From assembly GCA_041395105.1 (NCBI GenBank), contig JAWLBB010000001.1:868001-932000 (forward strand): a stretch of DNA of 64,000 nucleotides, in the 5' to 3' direction. The DNA comes from Opitutaceae bacterium (GTDB lineage: Bacteria > Verrucomicrobiota > Verrucomicrobiia > Opitutales > Opitutaceae). Shown one piece after another: positions 17,425 to 26,488 of the stretch (positions within the stretch are counted from its first letter, which is position 1; every line of letters begins with the position of its first letter). The notes beneath the pieces are model-generated. The model saw only the letters and a program-made list of their open reading frames with translations, was not told where the DNA came from and did no database searches. Both the position numbers and the translations under genes were made by a program.

Positions 17425-19653
17425 TCACGATCCCCGGTTCTCCAGGATCCGCGCCTTGAGCAGAGTGCAGCGCTGCCGGCTGTCGCTGTTGCGCACCGCC
17501 ATGGCATAGGCTGCGGATTCGCCGACCACGATGACCCGTTTTTTCCCCCGGGTGATCGCGGTGTAGAGGAGATTGCGCTGCAGCATCATGAAATGGCTCT
17601 TCAGGAGCGGCACGATGACCGCCGGGTACTCACTCCCTTGGGACTTGTGGATGCTGATCGCGTAGGCCAGGCTGATGTCAGTCAGGTCGCCGCGGTCAAA
17701 TTCGTGGCTGTCTCCGTCGAAGTCGGCCTGGAAGGTTCCGCTCTCGGGATCAACCGAAGTGATCGACCCGATATCACCGTTGAAGAGTCCCTTGTCGTAG
17801 TTGTTCCGGGTCTGGATGATCTTGTCGCCCACGCGGAACTCGCCGAAACCGGTCTTGAGGGTCGGTAGGCCCCGGCTGGTCTGTCGACCGGCGAACAGGG
17901 TTTGCATCTCGCGATTGAGGTTGCCGACTCCGACCGGGCCGCGGTGCATCGGCGCCAGCACCTGGGTGTCGGCGATCGGGTCCAGATGGAAGCGTTGAGT
18001 GATGGTGGAACGCAGCAGGCCGAGGACCTTTTGCAGGCAATCCTCGGCGGAAACAGCCGAGAGAAACCAGAGATCGCCGCTTTCGTCGATGTCTTCGGGT
18101 TTGTCCACGGTCGGAGGGAGGATGACTTCGCCGCGGTTGATCGCATGGGCGGCGGTCACGATCAGGCTGTGGGCCTGTTGCCGGAAGATGACCCGGAGGC
18201 GCACCACCGGAACCACCGCGCTGGCAATCAGGTCGTTGAGGACATTGCCGGCGCCAACCGAGGGCAATTGGTCGATGTCGCCGACCAGCACGAGGTGGGC
18301 GGATGAGGGCATCGCCTGAAAGACCGCTGCGGCCATCCGCGCATCCAGCATGCTGGCCTCATCGACGATCAGGAAATCAGTGTTCAGCGGTTGGGATTGA
18401 TTGACCGTGAAACCGCCCCGGGCCGGCTCGAACTTGAGCAGGCGGTGGATGGTCTGGGCGAAGCCTCCGGTCGTTTCGGCCAGTCTTTGGGCCGCCCGGC
18501 CGGTGGGCGCGGCCAGATGGACCCGGACTTTCTTGGCTTTCAGGATCTCGACCAGGGCGCGCAGGATGGTTGTCTTCCCGGTACCGGGTCCTCCAGTCAG
18601 GACGAAGAGCTTGTGGGAGAGGGCTTCGCGGATGGCCTGTTCCTGATCGGGGCTGAAGGGGAAGCCCGCCCGTTGCTGCGCCCAGGCCACCGCGGCATCG
18701 ATCCGGATGGGAGGGAGGCCGGATCTGACCGCGCCAAGGCGTCGGACGGAGTCGGCGATCCGACCCTCGGCGCGCTCGGAGAGCGGCAGCTGGATGAAAC
18801 GGCCGGACGGGTTGTCCTCGCTTGATGGATACCGGACAAACACCCGTTCGCTGACGAGGGCCTGGCACCGCGCGACGAGGAGTTGGCGGTCGGTCTGGAG
18901 CATCTCGGCCGCGCGGTCGAGCAGCTCGTCCTCGCGGAACGCGGTGTGTCCCTCCTCCTCGAGCGCCTGCATGGCATAAACGAGGCCCGCATCGAGACGC
19001 GGCGGACTGTCGTTGGCGAATCCCAGATTGATCGCGATGCGATCGGCCGTCTTGAAACCGATCCCGTCGATCTCGCGGGCCACCCGGTAGGGTTCCTGCT
19101 GGAGAACGGTGCGTGCCTCGGAACCGTAGGTCTTCACGATGCGCAGGCATTGGGAGACGCTGACTCCGTAGGTTTGCAGGAAGACCATGACCTCCCGAAG
19201 GGCGCTCTGCTCGTCCCAGGCGGACTTGATCGCCGCGGCCCGTCCTTTTCCGATGCCCGGGACCTTGCGCAGCAGGGCGGATTCCTCGCTGATCACCCGG
19301 AGGGTGTCCTCACCGAACTGATCGACGATTTTGTTGGCGTAGACTTTCCCGATGCCGGGAACCAACCCGCTGCCCAGATACTTGCGGATGCCGTAGACGG
19401 TGGCTGGAAGCTCGGACGAGAACGACTGCACTTTGAACTGGTCGCCGTGCTGGGGATGCCGGACCCAGGCGCCTTTCAGCTTCAGGGTCTCGCCACATTG
19501 AACACCCGGGAGGGCGCCCACGATGGTCGTCTTGTTCTGTCCATCGCCCGGCCGGAACTCGGCGATGCAGTAGTGGTTCTCCTCGTTGAAGAAAATGATA
19601 CGCTCAAGAACACCCTCGAGGGTCTCGTCTGCGGTTGGCGCGTGCCCGGACAT
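17425..19653 (-). CDS. recD2: RecD2-type ATP-dependent DNA helicase
   Basis: 742-residue 5'-3' DNA helicase of the RecD/TraA superfamily 1B, working without RecBC. An N-terminal OB-like domain is followed by helix-hairpin-helix motifs (VPGIGKVYANKIV, VPGIGKGRAAAI), Walker A GGPGTGKTTI near residue 354, Walker B with DEASMLD, and the C-terminal UvrD-like motif SIHKSQGSEYPAVIVPL. Length and domain order fit RecD2 from bacteria lacking RecBCD, where it acts in repair and replication-fork maintenance. The downstream phytase-like gene is on the same strand; the HAD gene upstream ends 12 bp before it. Confidence 0.95.
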   Translation of the reverse strand: MSGHAPTADETLEGVLERIIFFNEENHYCIAEFRPGDGQNKTTIVGALPGVQCGETLKLKGAWVRHPQHGDQFKVQSFSSELPATVYGIRKYLGSGLVPGIGKVYANKIVDQFGEDTLRVISEESALLRKVPGIGKGRAAAIKSAWDEQSALREVMVFLQTYGVSVSQCLRIVKTYGSEARTVLQQEPYRVAREIDGIGFKTADRIAINLGFANDSPPRLDAGLVYAMQALEEEGHTAFREDELLDRAAEMLQTDRQLLVARCQALVSERVFVRYPSSEDNPSGRFIQLPLSERAEGRIADSVRRLGAVRSGLPPIRIDAAVAWAQQRAGFPFSPDQEQAIREALSHKLFVLTGGPGTGKTTILRALVEILKAKKVRVHLAAPTGRAAQRLAETTGGFAQTIHRLLKFEPARGGFTVNQSQPLNTDFLIVDEASMLDARMAAAVFQAMPSSAHLVLVGDIDQLPSVGAGNVLNDLIASAVVPVVRLRVIFRQQAHSLIVTAAHAINRGEVILPPTVDKPEDIDESGDLWFLSAVSAEDCLQKVLGLLRSTITQRFHLDPIADTQVLAPMHRGPVGVGNLNREMQTLFAGRQTSRGLPTLKTGFGEFRVGDKIIQTRNNYDKGLFNGDIGSITSVDPESGTFQADFDGDSHEFDRGDLTDISLAYAISIHKSQGSEYPAVIVPLLKSHFMMLQRNLLYTAITRGKKRVIVVGESAAYAMAVRNSDSRQRCTLLKARILENRGS

Positions 19654-19665
19654 CGTTTACCGAGT

Positions 19666-20343
19666 TCAGCCTTCACACCGGACGGGCTCAATCTCGATCC
19701 GGAAGACCGACCGCGCCAGTTCAAACATGTCCGGATGAACACCGTCAGCCCCCGCCGCGATCAATTCGTCCCTTGTGTGGGTGCCCGTCGTCACGCAATA
19801 GGCGGGGCGCGAAACACAGTGGGCGGCCTCGATGTCGAAGGGGGAGTCGCCGATGAAGACGACCTCCTCCCCAGGGACCGAAAGTCGGTCGAGGACCGCC
19901 CGGCTGAATTCCGGTTGGGGTTTCCGGTAGGGCGTGTCATTGGCTCCCAGCACGAACTCAATCATCGGATCCAGGCCAAGATGGGTGCAGATCCGCCGAC
20001 TCTGGTCACCGATTTTGTTGGTGAAAACGGCCAGGCGGGCACCCCGGCGGTGAAGTTCCTCGACGAGAGCGAGACTGCCCGGCAGCATTGTCACGTCCTC
20101 GAGAAAGATCTCATCGAAATGCCGGCGCCAGATGGCGACGGCCTCCTGCATATGTTGCTGCCCGACAAAATGCCCCATCGTCACTTCCATCGATCCCCCG
20201 ACCGATCGTCGGACTGTTTCAAAATCGGGCACCGCGAGGCCGAGTTTTCCCAAGGTGTGAACGTAGCAGCGATGCAGGACGTTGAAGTGGTCGAGCAGGG
20301 TTCCGTCGAGGTCAAAGAGGACGCCTTGAGGCTGAAAAGTCAT
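19666..20343 (-). CDS. HAD-family phosphatase, phosphoglycolate phosphatase-like
   Basis: 225 residues with the four HAD motifs: FDLDGTLLD (motif I, nucleophile Asp near residue 11), VFTNK (II), the lysine in YRKPQPEF (III) and FIGDSPFDIEAA (IV). An alpha-helical cap lies between motifs I and II, as in phosphoglycolate phosphatases and beta-phosphoglucomutase-like enzymes. The substrate cannot be fixed from sequence; 2-phosphoglycolate from DNA repair or oxygenation is the usual guess. It lies 12 bp upstream of recD2 and is divergent from the lipoprotein gene, with 12 bp between starts. Confidence 0.85.
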   Translation of the reverse strand: MTFQPQGVLFDLDGTLLDHFNVLHRCYVHTLGKLGLAVPDFETVRRSVGGSMEVTMGHFVGQQHMQEAVAIWRRHFDEIFLEDVTMLPGSLALVEELHRRGARLAVFTNKIGDQSRRICTHLGLDPMIEFVLGANDTPYRKPQPEFSRAVLDRLSVPGEEVVFIGDSPFDIEAAHCVSRPAYCVTTGTHTRDELIAAGADGVHPDMFELARSVFRIEIEPVRCEG

Positions 20344-20355
20344 GCGGGAAGAGCA

Positions 20356-21072
20356 ATGACGCCATCGCTCGCGAAACGGAAGCGCGAAATGGAACCGCCG
20401 GGACGGTCATACGGCCGAACTCGCCGACCGGGTAGCCTCTTGCCCGCTGTCCTGATCGGCGGTCTCGCCGCCATGATCTCCGGCTGCACCACTCCGGTTG
20501 CGCCGGAAGAGATCCAGTTGCATACGGTCAGTTCCGAATCGGTGGGACCGGTGACGTTGGCTGCGGGTGCGGGAGTGCCCATCACTTTTCAGCTGGCCGT
20601 CGAGGAGCATCTCGATCGACCGGAACTTGCGGTTCGGTCCGGCGCGCAGATTCAGTACTCCGAACGCAATCAATGGGCGGAGCCCCTTGAGGATGGACTC
20701 GGCCGTCTCCTGCGAACCCGTCTGGCCGCCACGCCGGGTGTCAGTCGAATCGTGGCTTCCGGAGGCGCTCCCGGTTCTCCCCCGCGCGTGGCCGTCACCG
20801 TCGTGGTGGACCGATTTGAAGGGGACGTGTCTCTAGGAGGTCCCGGCCGCGCGGTGGTTGATGCCGGATGGCGGATTGCGCCCTACGGTCAACCTTCGGC
20901 CTCGGCCCTTGCTTCCGGGATCTACGTCCGGGAGGCGGAAGGCTGGGATGGTCGGGATTACGAGCGTCTCAAGATCATGTTGACCGAACTGGCCGACGAT
21001 CTCGCCGACGCCGTCGCGACAAGCGTGAGCGAGAATATCGCGGGGATGGGTGGGTCGAAGGTTTTTCCCTGA
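20356..21072 (+). CDS. ABC-type transport auxiliary lipoprotein (PqiC/DUF330-like)
   Basis: 238 residues. An N-terminal signal with lipobox MISGC (Cys near residue 45) is followed by a domain with VEEHLDRPELAVRSGAQIQYS and YERLKIMLTELADDLADAV, typical of the ABC_trans_aux family. Such lipoproteins work with MlaD/PqiB-type MCE proteins in phospholipid transport between membranes. No MCE or permease gene is adjacent. ATG 20356 is preceded by gggaag at a good distance. The frame is open far upstream, but that stretch is antisense to the HAD and recD2 genes and is not part of this protein. Confidence 0.75.
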   Translation: MTPSLAKRKREMEPPGRSYGRTRRPGSLLPAVLIGGLAAMISGCTTPVAPEEIQLHTVSSESVGPVTLAAGAGVPITFQLAVEEHLDRPELAVRSGAQIQYSERNQWAEPLEDGLGRLLRTRLAATPGVSRIVASGGAPGSPPRVAVTVVVDRFEGDVSLGGPGRAVVDAGWRIAPYGQPSASALASGIYVREAEGWDGRDYERLKIMLTELADDLADAVATSVSENIAGMGGSKVFP

Positions 21073-21120
21073 GCTCCCACCCCGTTTGTTGCCCGAGGGC
21101 CGGACATTGCCCCGGGCTCT

Positions 21121-22347
21121 TCAGCCGCCCAGAGCCTTCATTACCCGCGCCACCGCCTTCTCGACATTTTCCCGACTGTTGAAGGCGCTCAGACGAATGC
21201 AGCCTTGGCCACATCGGCCGAAGCCGGATCCCGGGGTGCAGACAACACCGGCCTCATTGAGCAGACGATCAAAGAAGGCCCAGGAATCACCCCCCGTCTG
21301 TATCCAGATATAGGGCGCGTTGTCGCCGCCGACACAGGCCAGGCCGATCGACTCCATCGCGCGTCGGATGATCATGGCGTTTTCCAGATAGAAGTCCGTC
21401 AGCCGGCGGGTCTGGCTCTGCCCCTCCGGGGTATAGACCGCCTCGGCCGCCCGTTGGATCGGATAGGAGACACCGTTGAACTTGGTGGCATGGCGCCGGT
21501 GCCAGAGGGCATGGATATCAACCGGCTTCCCCTGGGCGTCGCGACCTTTCAGCGACTTCGGGACGACGGTGAAGGCGCAGCGGGTCCCGGTGAACCCGGC
21601 ATTCTTCGAGAAGCTGCGGAACTCAATCGCGACCTCGCGCGCGCCTTCGAGCTCGAAGATCGATCTGGGAATCGACTCATCCCGGATGAACGCTTCGTAG
21701 GCGGCGTCGAAGAGAATGAGGGAACCGTGTTCGCGGGCGTAGTCGACCCAGACCTGCAGCTGCCCGCGGTTCAGGGTGGCCCCGGTTGGATTGTTGGGGT
21801 AGCAGAGGTAGATGAGGTCGACGGGCTCGGAGGGCAGGGCGGGCACGTAGCCGTTGGCGGCGGTCGCCTCAAGGTAAACCAGCCCTTCATAGCGTCCATC
21901 CTTCCAAGGACCGGTCCGGCCGGCCATCACGTTGGTGTCGACATAGACCGGGTAAACGGGATCAGGGACCGCGATCCGGATGTCCGTGGCGAAGATCTCC
22001 TGGATATTGCCCCCGTCACACTTGGAGGCATCACTGACGAAGATCTCGTCGGGAGATACCTCCGCACCCCGCGCCTGAAAATCATGGGTCGCGATGGCGG
22101 ATCGGAGGAACTCGTATCCCTGTTCCGGACCATAACCCCGGAAGGTTGAGCGGTCGCCCATCTCGTCGACCGCCCGGTGGAAGGCGCTGATGCAGGCCGG
22201 AGGCAGTGGCTCGGTCACGTCGCCGATGCCTAGCTTGATCAGGGGCCGGTCGGGATTCTGCTGCTGGAAGGCGCTGACCCTCTTGGCGATATCGGAGAAA
22301 AGATAGGAAGCCTGGAGTTTCTGGTAGTGGGTGTTGATCGGAATCAT
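21121..22347 (-). CDS. dapL: LL-diaminopimelate aminotransferase
   Basis: 408-residue PLP-dependent fold-type I aminotransferase that converts tetrahydrodipicolinate directly to LL-diaminopimelate, for lysine and peptidoglycan. The DapL N-terminus (NTHYQKLQASYLFSDIAKRV, then LIKLGIGDVTEPLP), the SDASKCD motif and the PLP lysine in FRSFSKNAGFTGTR (near residue 245) are clear. This one-step pathway is typical of Chlamydiae, Verrucomicrobia, cyanobacteria and plants. It is transcribed divergently from panC. Confidence 0.96.
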   Translation of the reverse strand: MIPINTHYQKLQASYLFSDIAKRVSAFQQQNPDRPLIKLGIGDVTEPLPPACISAFHRAVDEMGDRSTFRGYGPEQGYEFLRSAIATHDFQARGAEVSPDEIFVSDASKCDGGNIQEIFATDIRIAVPDPVYPVYVDTNVMAGRTGPWKDGRYEGLVYLEATAANGYVPALPSEPVDLIYLCYPNNPTGATLNRGQLQVWVDYAREHGSLILFDAAYEAFIRDESIPRSIFELEGAREVAIEFRSFSKNAGFTGTRCAFTVVPKSLKGRDAQGKPVDIHALWHRRHATKFNGVSYPIQRAAEAVYTPEGQSQTRRLTDFYLENAMIIRRAMESIGLACVGGDNAPYIWIQTGGDSWAFFDRLLNEAGVVCTPGSGFGRCGQGCIRLSAFNSRENVEKAVARVMKALGG

Positions 22348-22533
22348 GACGAAAAACGGGTGATTGCTTCAGAAGGGACTCTTCGTTTGGAACTTGCCTA
22401 TAAGCGACAGCCGAATTGATTGTTCAAGCTCGGAGAAGGTTTCCGGAGGCTGATGGTCGGTCGGTGAAGTCATCGAAGGCATGAGAGTTTCTGGATCCGT
22501 TTTTCACAAAACCTCTGTCCGTCCCCTTTGTCC

Positions 22534-23376
22534 ATGCAGATCATAGAGTCAGTCCTCGAGATGCAGTCGCAGGCCATCAGCCTGCGCTCCAAGAACCGGC
22601 TGATCGGTCTGGTGCCCACCATGGGCGCCCTGCATCAGGGACATATCAGCCTGATCGAAGCGGCCCGCGCGCAAGCGGATACCGTGGTGGTTTCGATCTT
22701 CGTCAATCCGACCCAGTTCGGGCCGAACGAAGACTTCGAAGCCTATCCACGGGACGTTGAAAAGGATATCGAGGTGTGTCGGGAGAAAGGAGTGGACATC
22801 GTCTTCCTGCCGGGGAAGGAGGAATTGTATCCGCAGGGATACTCCACTTATGTCCTTGAAGAGCGGCTGAGCACCGGACTCTGCGGGATTTCCCGCCCCC
22901 ATCATTTTCGCGGGGTTCTCACCGTGGTCGCCAAGCTTTTCAATATTGTCCATCCCGATCTGGCGGTTTTCGGCCAGAAAGATGCCCAGCAGGCGGCCGT
23001 CGTCCGCAAGATGGTCGCGGACCTTCACTTTTTTGTCCAGATCCTCGTCTGCCCGACCGTTCGGGAACCGGACGGACTGGCCATGAGCTCGCGCAACCGG
23101 AAACTTCACTCGACCCAGCGCGGCGACGCTGCCGTCATCTACAAGGCGCTCAACGCGGCCAAGGCCCTCTACGACTCCGGTCATCACAATGTGGATCGGA
23201 TCATCGCAGAAGTGACCCACACGCTTTCGACCAGTCGGAGGATCCGGGTCATCTACGCGGGCCTGGTCGATACCGAGACGCTCGAACCCCTCCGCGAGAT
23301 CACTCCGGGCCGCAGCCTCCTGACCGTCGCCGTCTGGGTCGACGAAATCCGCCTGATCGACAATATCATTCTCTGA
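22534..23376 (+). CDS. panC: Pantothenate synthetase
   Basis: 280 residues. It condenses pantoate with beta-alanine using ATP in coenzyme A synthesis. Signature motifs are VPTMGALHQGHISLI (HxGH-type nucleotide binding), SIFVNPTQFGPNEDFEAYPR, FGQKDAQQAAVV and VREPDGLAMSSRN. The ATG at 22534 is preferred over a TTG two codons upstream. nadB follows 71 bp later, pairing two cofactor genes. The ketopantoate reductase-like gene at 34.3 kb could supply pantoate. Confidence 0.96.
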   Translation: MQIIESVLEMQSQAISLRSKNRLIGLVPTMGALHQGHISLIEAARAQADTVVVSIFVNPTQFGPNEDFEAYPRDVEKDIEVCREKGVDIVFLPGKEELYPQGYSTYVLEERLSTGLCGISRPHHFRGVLTVVAKLFNIVHPDLAVFGQKDAQQAAVVRKMVADLHFFVQILVCPTVREPDGLAMSSRNRKLHSTQRGDAAVIYKALNAAKALYDSGHHNVDRIIAEVTHTLSTSRRIRVIYAGLVDTETLEPLREITPGRSLLTVAVWVDEIRLIDNIIL

Positions 23377-23447
23377 ACCCCGTCGGGGACCGTCTTCCGT
23401 TTCCCCTTCGAAAAACTCCGTCCGCCCCTGCTTCGACCGCGTTCCCC

Positions 23448-25049
23448 ATGCCCCTGGATTTCGATGTCATTGTGGTCGGATCAGGTATCGCAGGCCTCAG
23501 CTTCGCGCTGAAAGCGGCCGCCGCCGGCCGCCGGACCGCCATTCTCACCAAGAAGACCCGGGCGGAATCCAACACCAACTATGCCCAGGGAGGGATCGCC
23601 TGCGTGACCTCGGACACCGACGACTTCGAGAGTCACGTCCAGGACACCCTGGTGGCCGGCGACGGGCTCTGCCGCGAAGAGGTCGTCCGTTCAATCGTCC
23701 GGGACGGCCCGGGCCGGATCAGTGAACTGGTTGAATTGGGCCTGATGTTCAGCCGTGACTCCAGCGGTGGGTATTCGCTCGGACGCGAGGGCGGACATTC
23801 CGAACGGCGGATCCTTCACGTCAAGGACATGACAGGAAAGGCGATCGAGGAGGCCCTCCTGCGGGCGGTGGCGGAGAATCCGCTGATCGAGCTGATGGAG
23901 CATTTCTTTGCCATCGATCTGATCACGACCGGAAAGTTCGGGCTTGAGCGCGGACCCGACCGCGTGGTCGGCCTCTATGCGCTCGACGTGATCTCGCTCA
24001 AGGTGGAGACCTTCCGGGCCCCGGTGGTGATGCTTTCAACCGGTGGGGCGGGCCAGGTCTACCTCTTCACCACCAACCCGGACATCGCGACCGGAGACGG
24101 AATCGCCATGGCCTGGCGGGCCGGAGTCGAGATCGAGAACATGGAGTTCATCCAGTTTCACCCGACCACCCTGTATTCTCTGACCCATGACAGGTTTCTG
24201 ATCAGCGAGGCGGTGCGTGGTGAGGGGGCCGTTCTCCGCAATCTCTCGGGTGAAGCCTTCATGGGTCGCTACCATCCCTCGGCCGATCTCGCCCCACGCG
24301 ACGTGGTGGCGCGGGCCATCGACTCGGAGATGAAGAAGACCGGGGCGGCCCATGTCTGGCTCGACATCACCGGCCGGCCCGAATCACTCCTCCGCGACCG
24401 GTTCCCCCTGATTTTCGACCATTGTCTCAAACTCGGCCTCAATCTCTCGACCGACCGGATCCCCGTGGTCCCCGCCGCCCACTATACCTGCGGAGGGGTC
24501 GTCACCAATCTCAGGGCGGAAACCTCGCTCCCGGGTCTCTTTGCCTGCGGTGAGGTCGCCTCGACCGGCCTGCACGGCGCCAATCGACTGGCCAGCAACT
24601 CACTGCTCGAGGCGGTCGTCATGGCCGACCATGGTGCCCGGGCGATCGAAGACTACCTTAAGACAATGTCCGGACCGAGGCCGACGCTTCCCGATTGGGT
24701 GGCCGGCGATGCTCACGATTCCGACGAACAGGTGGTCATCGCCCACAATTGGGACGAATTGCGGAGGGCGATGTGGGATTATGTGGGCATTGTCCGCACG
24801 ACCAAGCGCCTGGAACGGGCGCGCACCCGTATCCGGAACCTGAAACGGGAAATCCACGACTACTATTGGAACTTCCGAGTCGAACCCCGGCTGCTCGAAT
24901 TGCGCAACCTCACCCAGACCGCCGAATTGATCGTGCAATGCGCTCTTCTGCGTGCCGAGAGCCGGGGGTTGCATTACACCCTGGATTATCCCGACAAATC
25001 CGACGTGGCGAAGGATTCCAGAGTCGATCGCGATCCGGAAGCCTACTGA
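23448..25049 (+). CDS. nadB: L-aspartate oxidase
   Basis: 533-residue FAD enzyme oxidising L-aspartate to iminoaspartate, the first step of de novo NAD synthesis. The FAD-binding N-terminus (DVIVVGSGIAGLSFALKAA), the substrate-loop motif SNTNYAQGGIACV, HSERRILHVKDMTG and a second FAD contact GEVASTGLHGANRLASNSL are present. The ~100-residue helical C-terminal domain fits the succinate dehydrogenase/aspartate oxidase family. nadA and nadC are not in the window. Confidence 0.95.
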   Translation: MPLDFDVIVVGSGIAGLSFALKAAAAGRRTAILTKKTRAESNTNYAQGGIACVTSDTDDFESHVQDTLVAGDGLCREEVVRSIVRDGPGRISELVELGLMFSRDSSGGYSLGREGGHSERRILHVKDMTGKAIEEALLRAVAENPLIELMEHFFAIDLITTGKFGLERGPDRVVGLYALDVISLKVETFRAPVVMLSTGGAGQVYLFTTNPDIATGDGIAMAWRAGVEIENMEFIQFHPTTLYSLTHDRFLISEAVRGEGAVLRNLSGEAFMGRYHPSADLAPRDVVARAIDSEMKKTGAAHVWLDITGRPESLLRDRFPLIFDHCLKLGLNLSTDRIPVVPAAHYTCGGVVTNLRAETSLPGLFACGEVASTGLHGANRLASNSLLEAVVMADHGARAIEDYLKTMSGPRPTLPDWVAGDAHDSDEQVVIAHNWDELRRAMWDYVGIVRTTKRLERARTRIRNLKREIHDYYWNFRVEPRLLELRNLTQTAELIVQCALLRAESRGLHYTLDYPDKSDVAKDSRVDRDPEAY

Positions 25050-25619
25050 CCTCCCGGGGCATTGTGAATAACTTGGGAACAGTCCTCCTGAACCGCGATT
25101 TTTCAGGCTCTCCGGGTCATTGAGCGTCCGATGATCGTCTCGTTCCTCCGGCTGTTGAAGAAGCCGGCCGGCAGCGATCCGGATTGGCACGTGATCGCTT
25201 CAGGCCGGATCTCGAAAAATGCCTGTTGCCTGGCCCGGCAGGCGGCTGACGGACCCGAATTCGGGTTTTGGTGACAGTCTGATTGCAGATTTTCGGTTTG
25301 TTCAAGGGGATCTGTAAATAAAGGATATTGAAGAAGTTAGGAGTTTCGTAGGGGAAGTTTTGTCACATTGAGGTGACAATTCTCTCTTCAGAACGTCAGA
25401 AAGCGGCTTGAACAAGCGGTCCCGAGCCGGCCATGAGCCGTAATCGGCTCAACCAAGCGGGTTCGGGCTGTATCAGGTTTTCTGAACCTGCAGAATTGTC
25501 CGGCATGCGCCCTCAACGGGCGGCGAATCGGGGATCGGCGGCCGTGGCGGGGGCTCGTATCCAGATCCCCCGTGCGATTGTGAAGAATTCCGGGGAAAGT
25601 GCCGTATTCGAAGAATGAA
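25050..25619. other. 570-bp noncoding region between nadB and the DeoR-type gene
   Basis: No convincing gene. It holds a TTGTCAC/GTGACAA 7-bp inverted repeat with 6-bp spacer (25360-25379), a GAGCCG/CGGCTC hairpin (25435-25450), a CAGGTT/AACCTG hairpin (25474-25490) and two related segments containing CAAGCGG (from about 25410 and 25451). As two genes converge here, some hairpins may act in termination, but none has a clear T-tract. Confidence 0.6.
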
Positions 25620-26387
25620 TCAGTCCGGACGGGGCGCCTGAATGACCTCGATTCCCGCCGAGCGGAGGGGACAGAGCAGGGTTTCCGGAGTCTGCCAGTC
25701 GGTGACGATGCAGTGAAGGTTTTCCAGCCCGGTCAGGAAGAAAAGCGAGCGCCGGTCGAACTTGGTGTGATCGAGGCAGAAGATGACCCGATCCGATGCC
25801 CGGATCATCGCCTGCTGCATATCGATCAGCAGGGAATGCGAGTTGAAGATCCCCTCCGCGGTAACTCCGCTGGCGCTCATCACCGCCACATCGGCATGGG
25901 CTTTGGAGAACGCCTCAACCGCCAGCGGACCGACCAGCACTCCCAACCGGGGATAGATCACCCCCCCGCTCACAATCACTTCGACCGAAGGGGAGGAAGA
26001 GAAGAAATTGGCCACCGGCAGGGAGTTGGTGATGATTTGCGGGCTCTTGGACTCGAGATGCCGGGCCACCTGGTAGACCGTGCTGCCGGCATCGATGATC
26101 ACTGTCTGTCCGTGGTGGATCTGTTCGGCGCAGGCCAGGGCGATCGATTCTTTCTCCTTGATTGACTTGGAGTTACGCACGGTGAAGGCGTACTCGTCGA
26201 CCCGGGCCGCGAGCCAGCGGGCTCCTCCGTGGGTCCGCCGGACGGTCCCGGCTTCGTCAAGGGCGGTCACATCGCGGCGGATGGTTGAAACCGAGACGCC
26301 GAGGCGGGAGGACAGCTCCTCGAGTGAGGCGAATTCCGCCTCCTTCAGGTAGTCTGCGATCCGCATCTGCCGTTCTTCAGCCTGCAT
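25620..26387 (-). CDS. DeoR-family transcriptional regulator of the BMC operon (predicted)
   Basis: 255 residues. An N-terminal winged helix-turn-helix (about residues 5-57) has the DeoR pattern RLGVSVSTIRRDVTALDEAGTVRRTHGGA. The C-terminal DeoRC sensor domain has the DAGST phosphosugar-binding motif and ITNSLPVA. DeoR regulators usually repress sugar catabolic operons and are released by a phosphorylated sugar. Transcribed divergently from pduL 101 bp away, it is the likely regulator of the BMC operon, perhaps sensing rhamnulose- or fuculose-1-phosphate (inference). ATG 26387 is preferred over the TTG just upstream. Confidence 0.9.
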   Translation of the reverse strand: MQAEERQMRIADYLKEAEFASLEELSSRLGVSVSTIRRDVTALDEAGTVRRTHGGARWLAARVDEYAFTVRNSKSIKEKESIALACAEQIHHGQTVIIDAGSTVYQVARHLESKSPQIITNSLPVANFFSSSPSVEVIVSGGVIYPRLGVLVGPLAVEAFSKAHADVAVMSASGVTAEGIFNSHSLLIDMQQAMIRASDRVIFCLDHTKFDRRSLFFLTGLENLHCIVTDWQTPETLLCPLRSAGIEVIQAPRPD

Positions 26388-26488
26388 CAATAGGGCTCAT
26401 TTGATAGATTTTGGTAGAATATGCAACTTTTTGTTGACGTGACTTTCAGATTATTGCAAAACATACGAGTTATCTATCGGATACTTCC
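26388..26488. promoter_or_regulatory. Divergent promoter region of regulator and BMC operon
   Basis: A+T-rich 101-bp spacer between divergent starts. A perfect 7-bp inverted repeat, GATAGAT (26403-26409) and ATCTATC (26472-26478), brackets it and is a candidate regulator site. A possible -35 element TTGACG lies at 26434-26439, but I see no convincing -10 element at the right distance. Confidence 0.45.

Noticed and set aside
18883..20355. Long upstream extension of the lipoprotein frame
   Set aside because: This stretch is antisense to recD2 and the HAD phosphatase gene. The lipobox and ribosome binding site place the true start at 20356.
26434..26466. A sigma-70 promoter for the BMC operon with defined -35 and -10
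   Set aside because: TTGACG is a fair -35, but no -10 hexamer occurs 16-18 bp downstream, so a specific promoter is not claimed.
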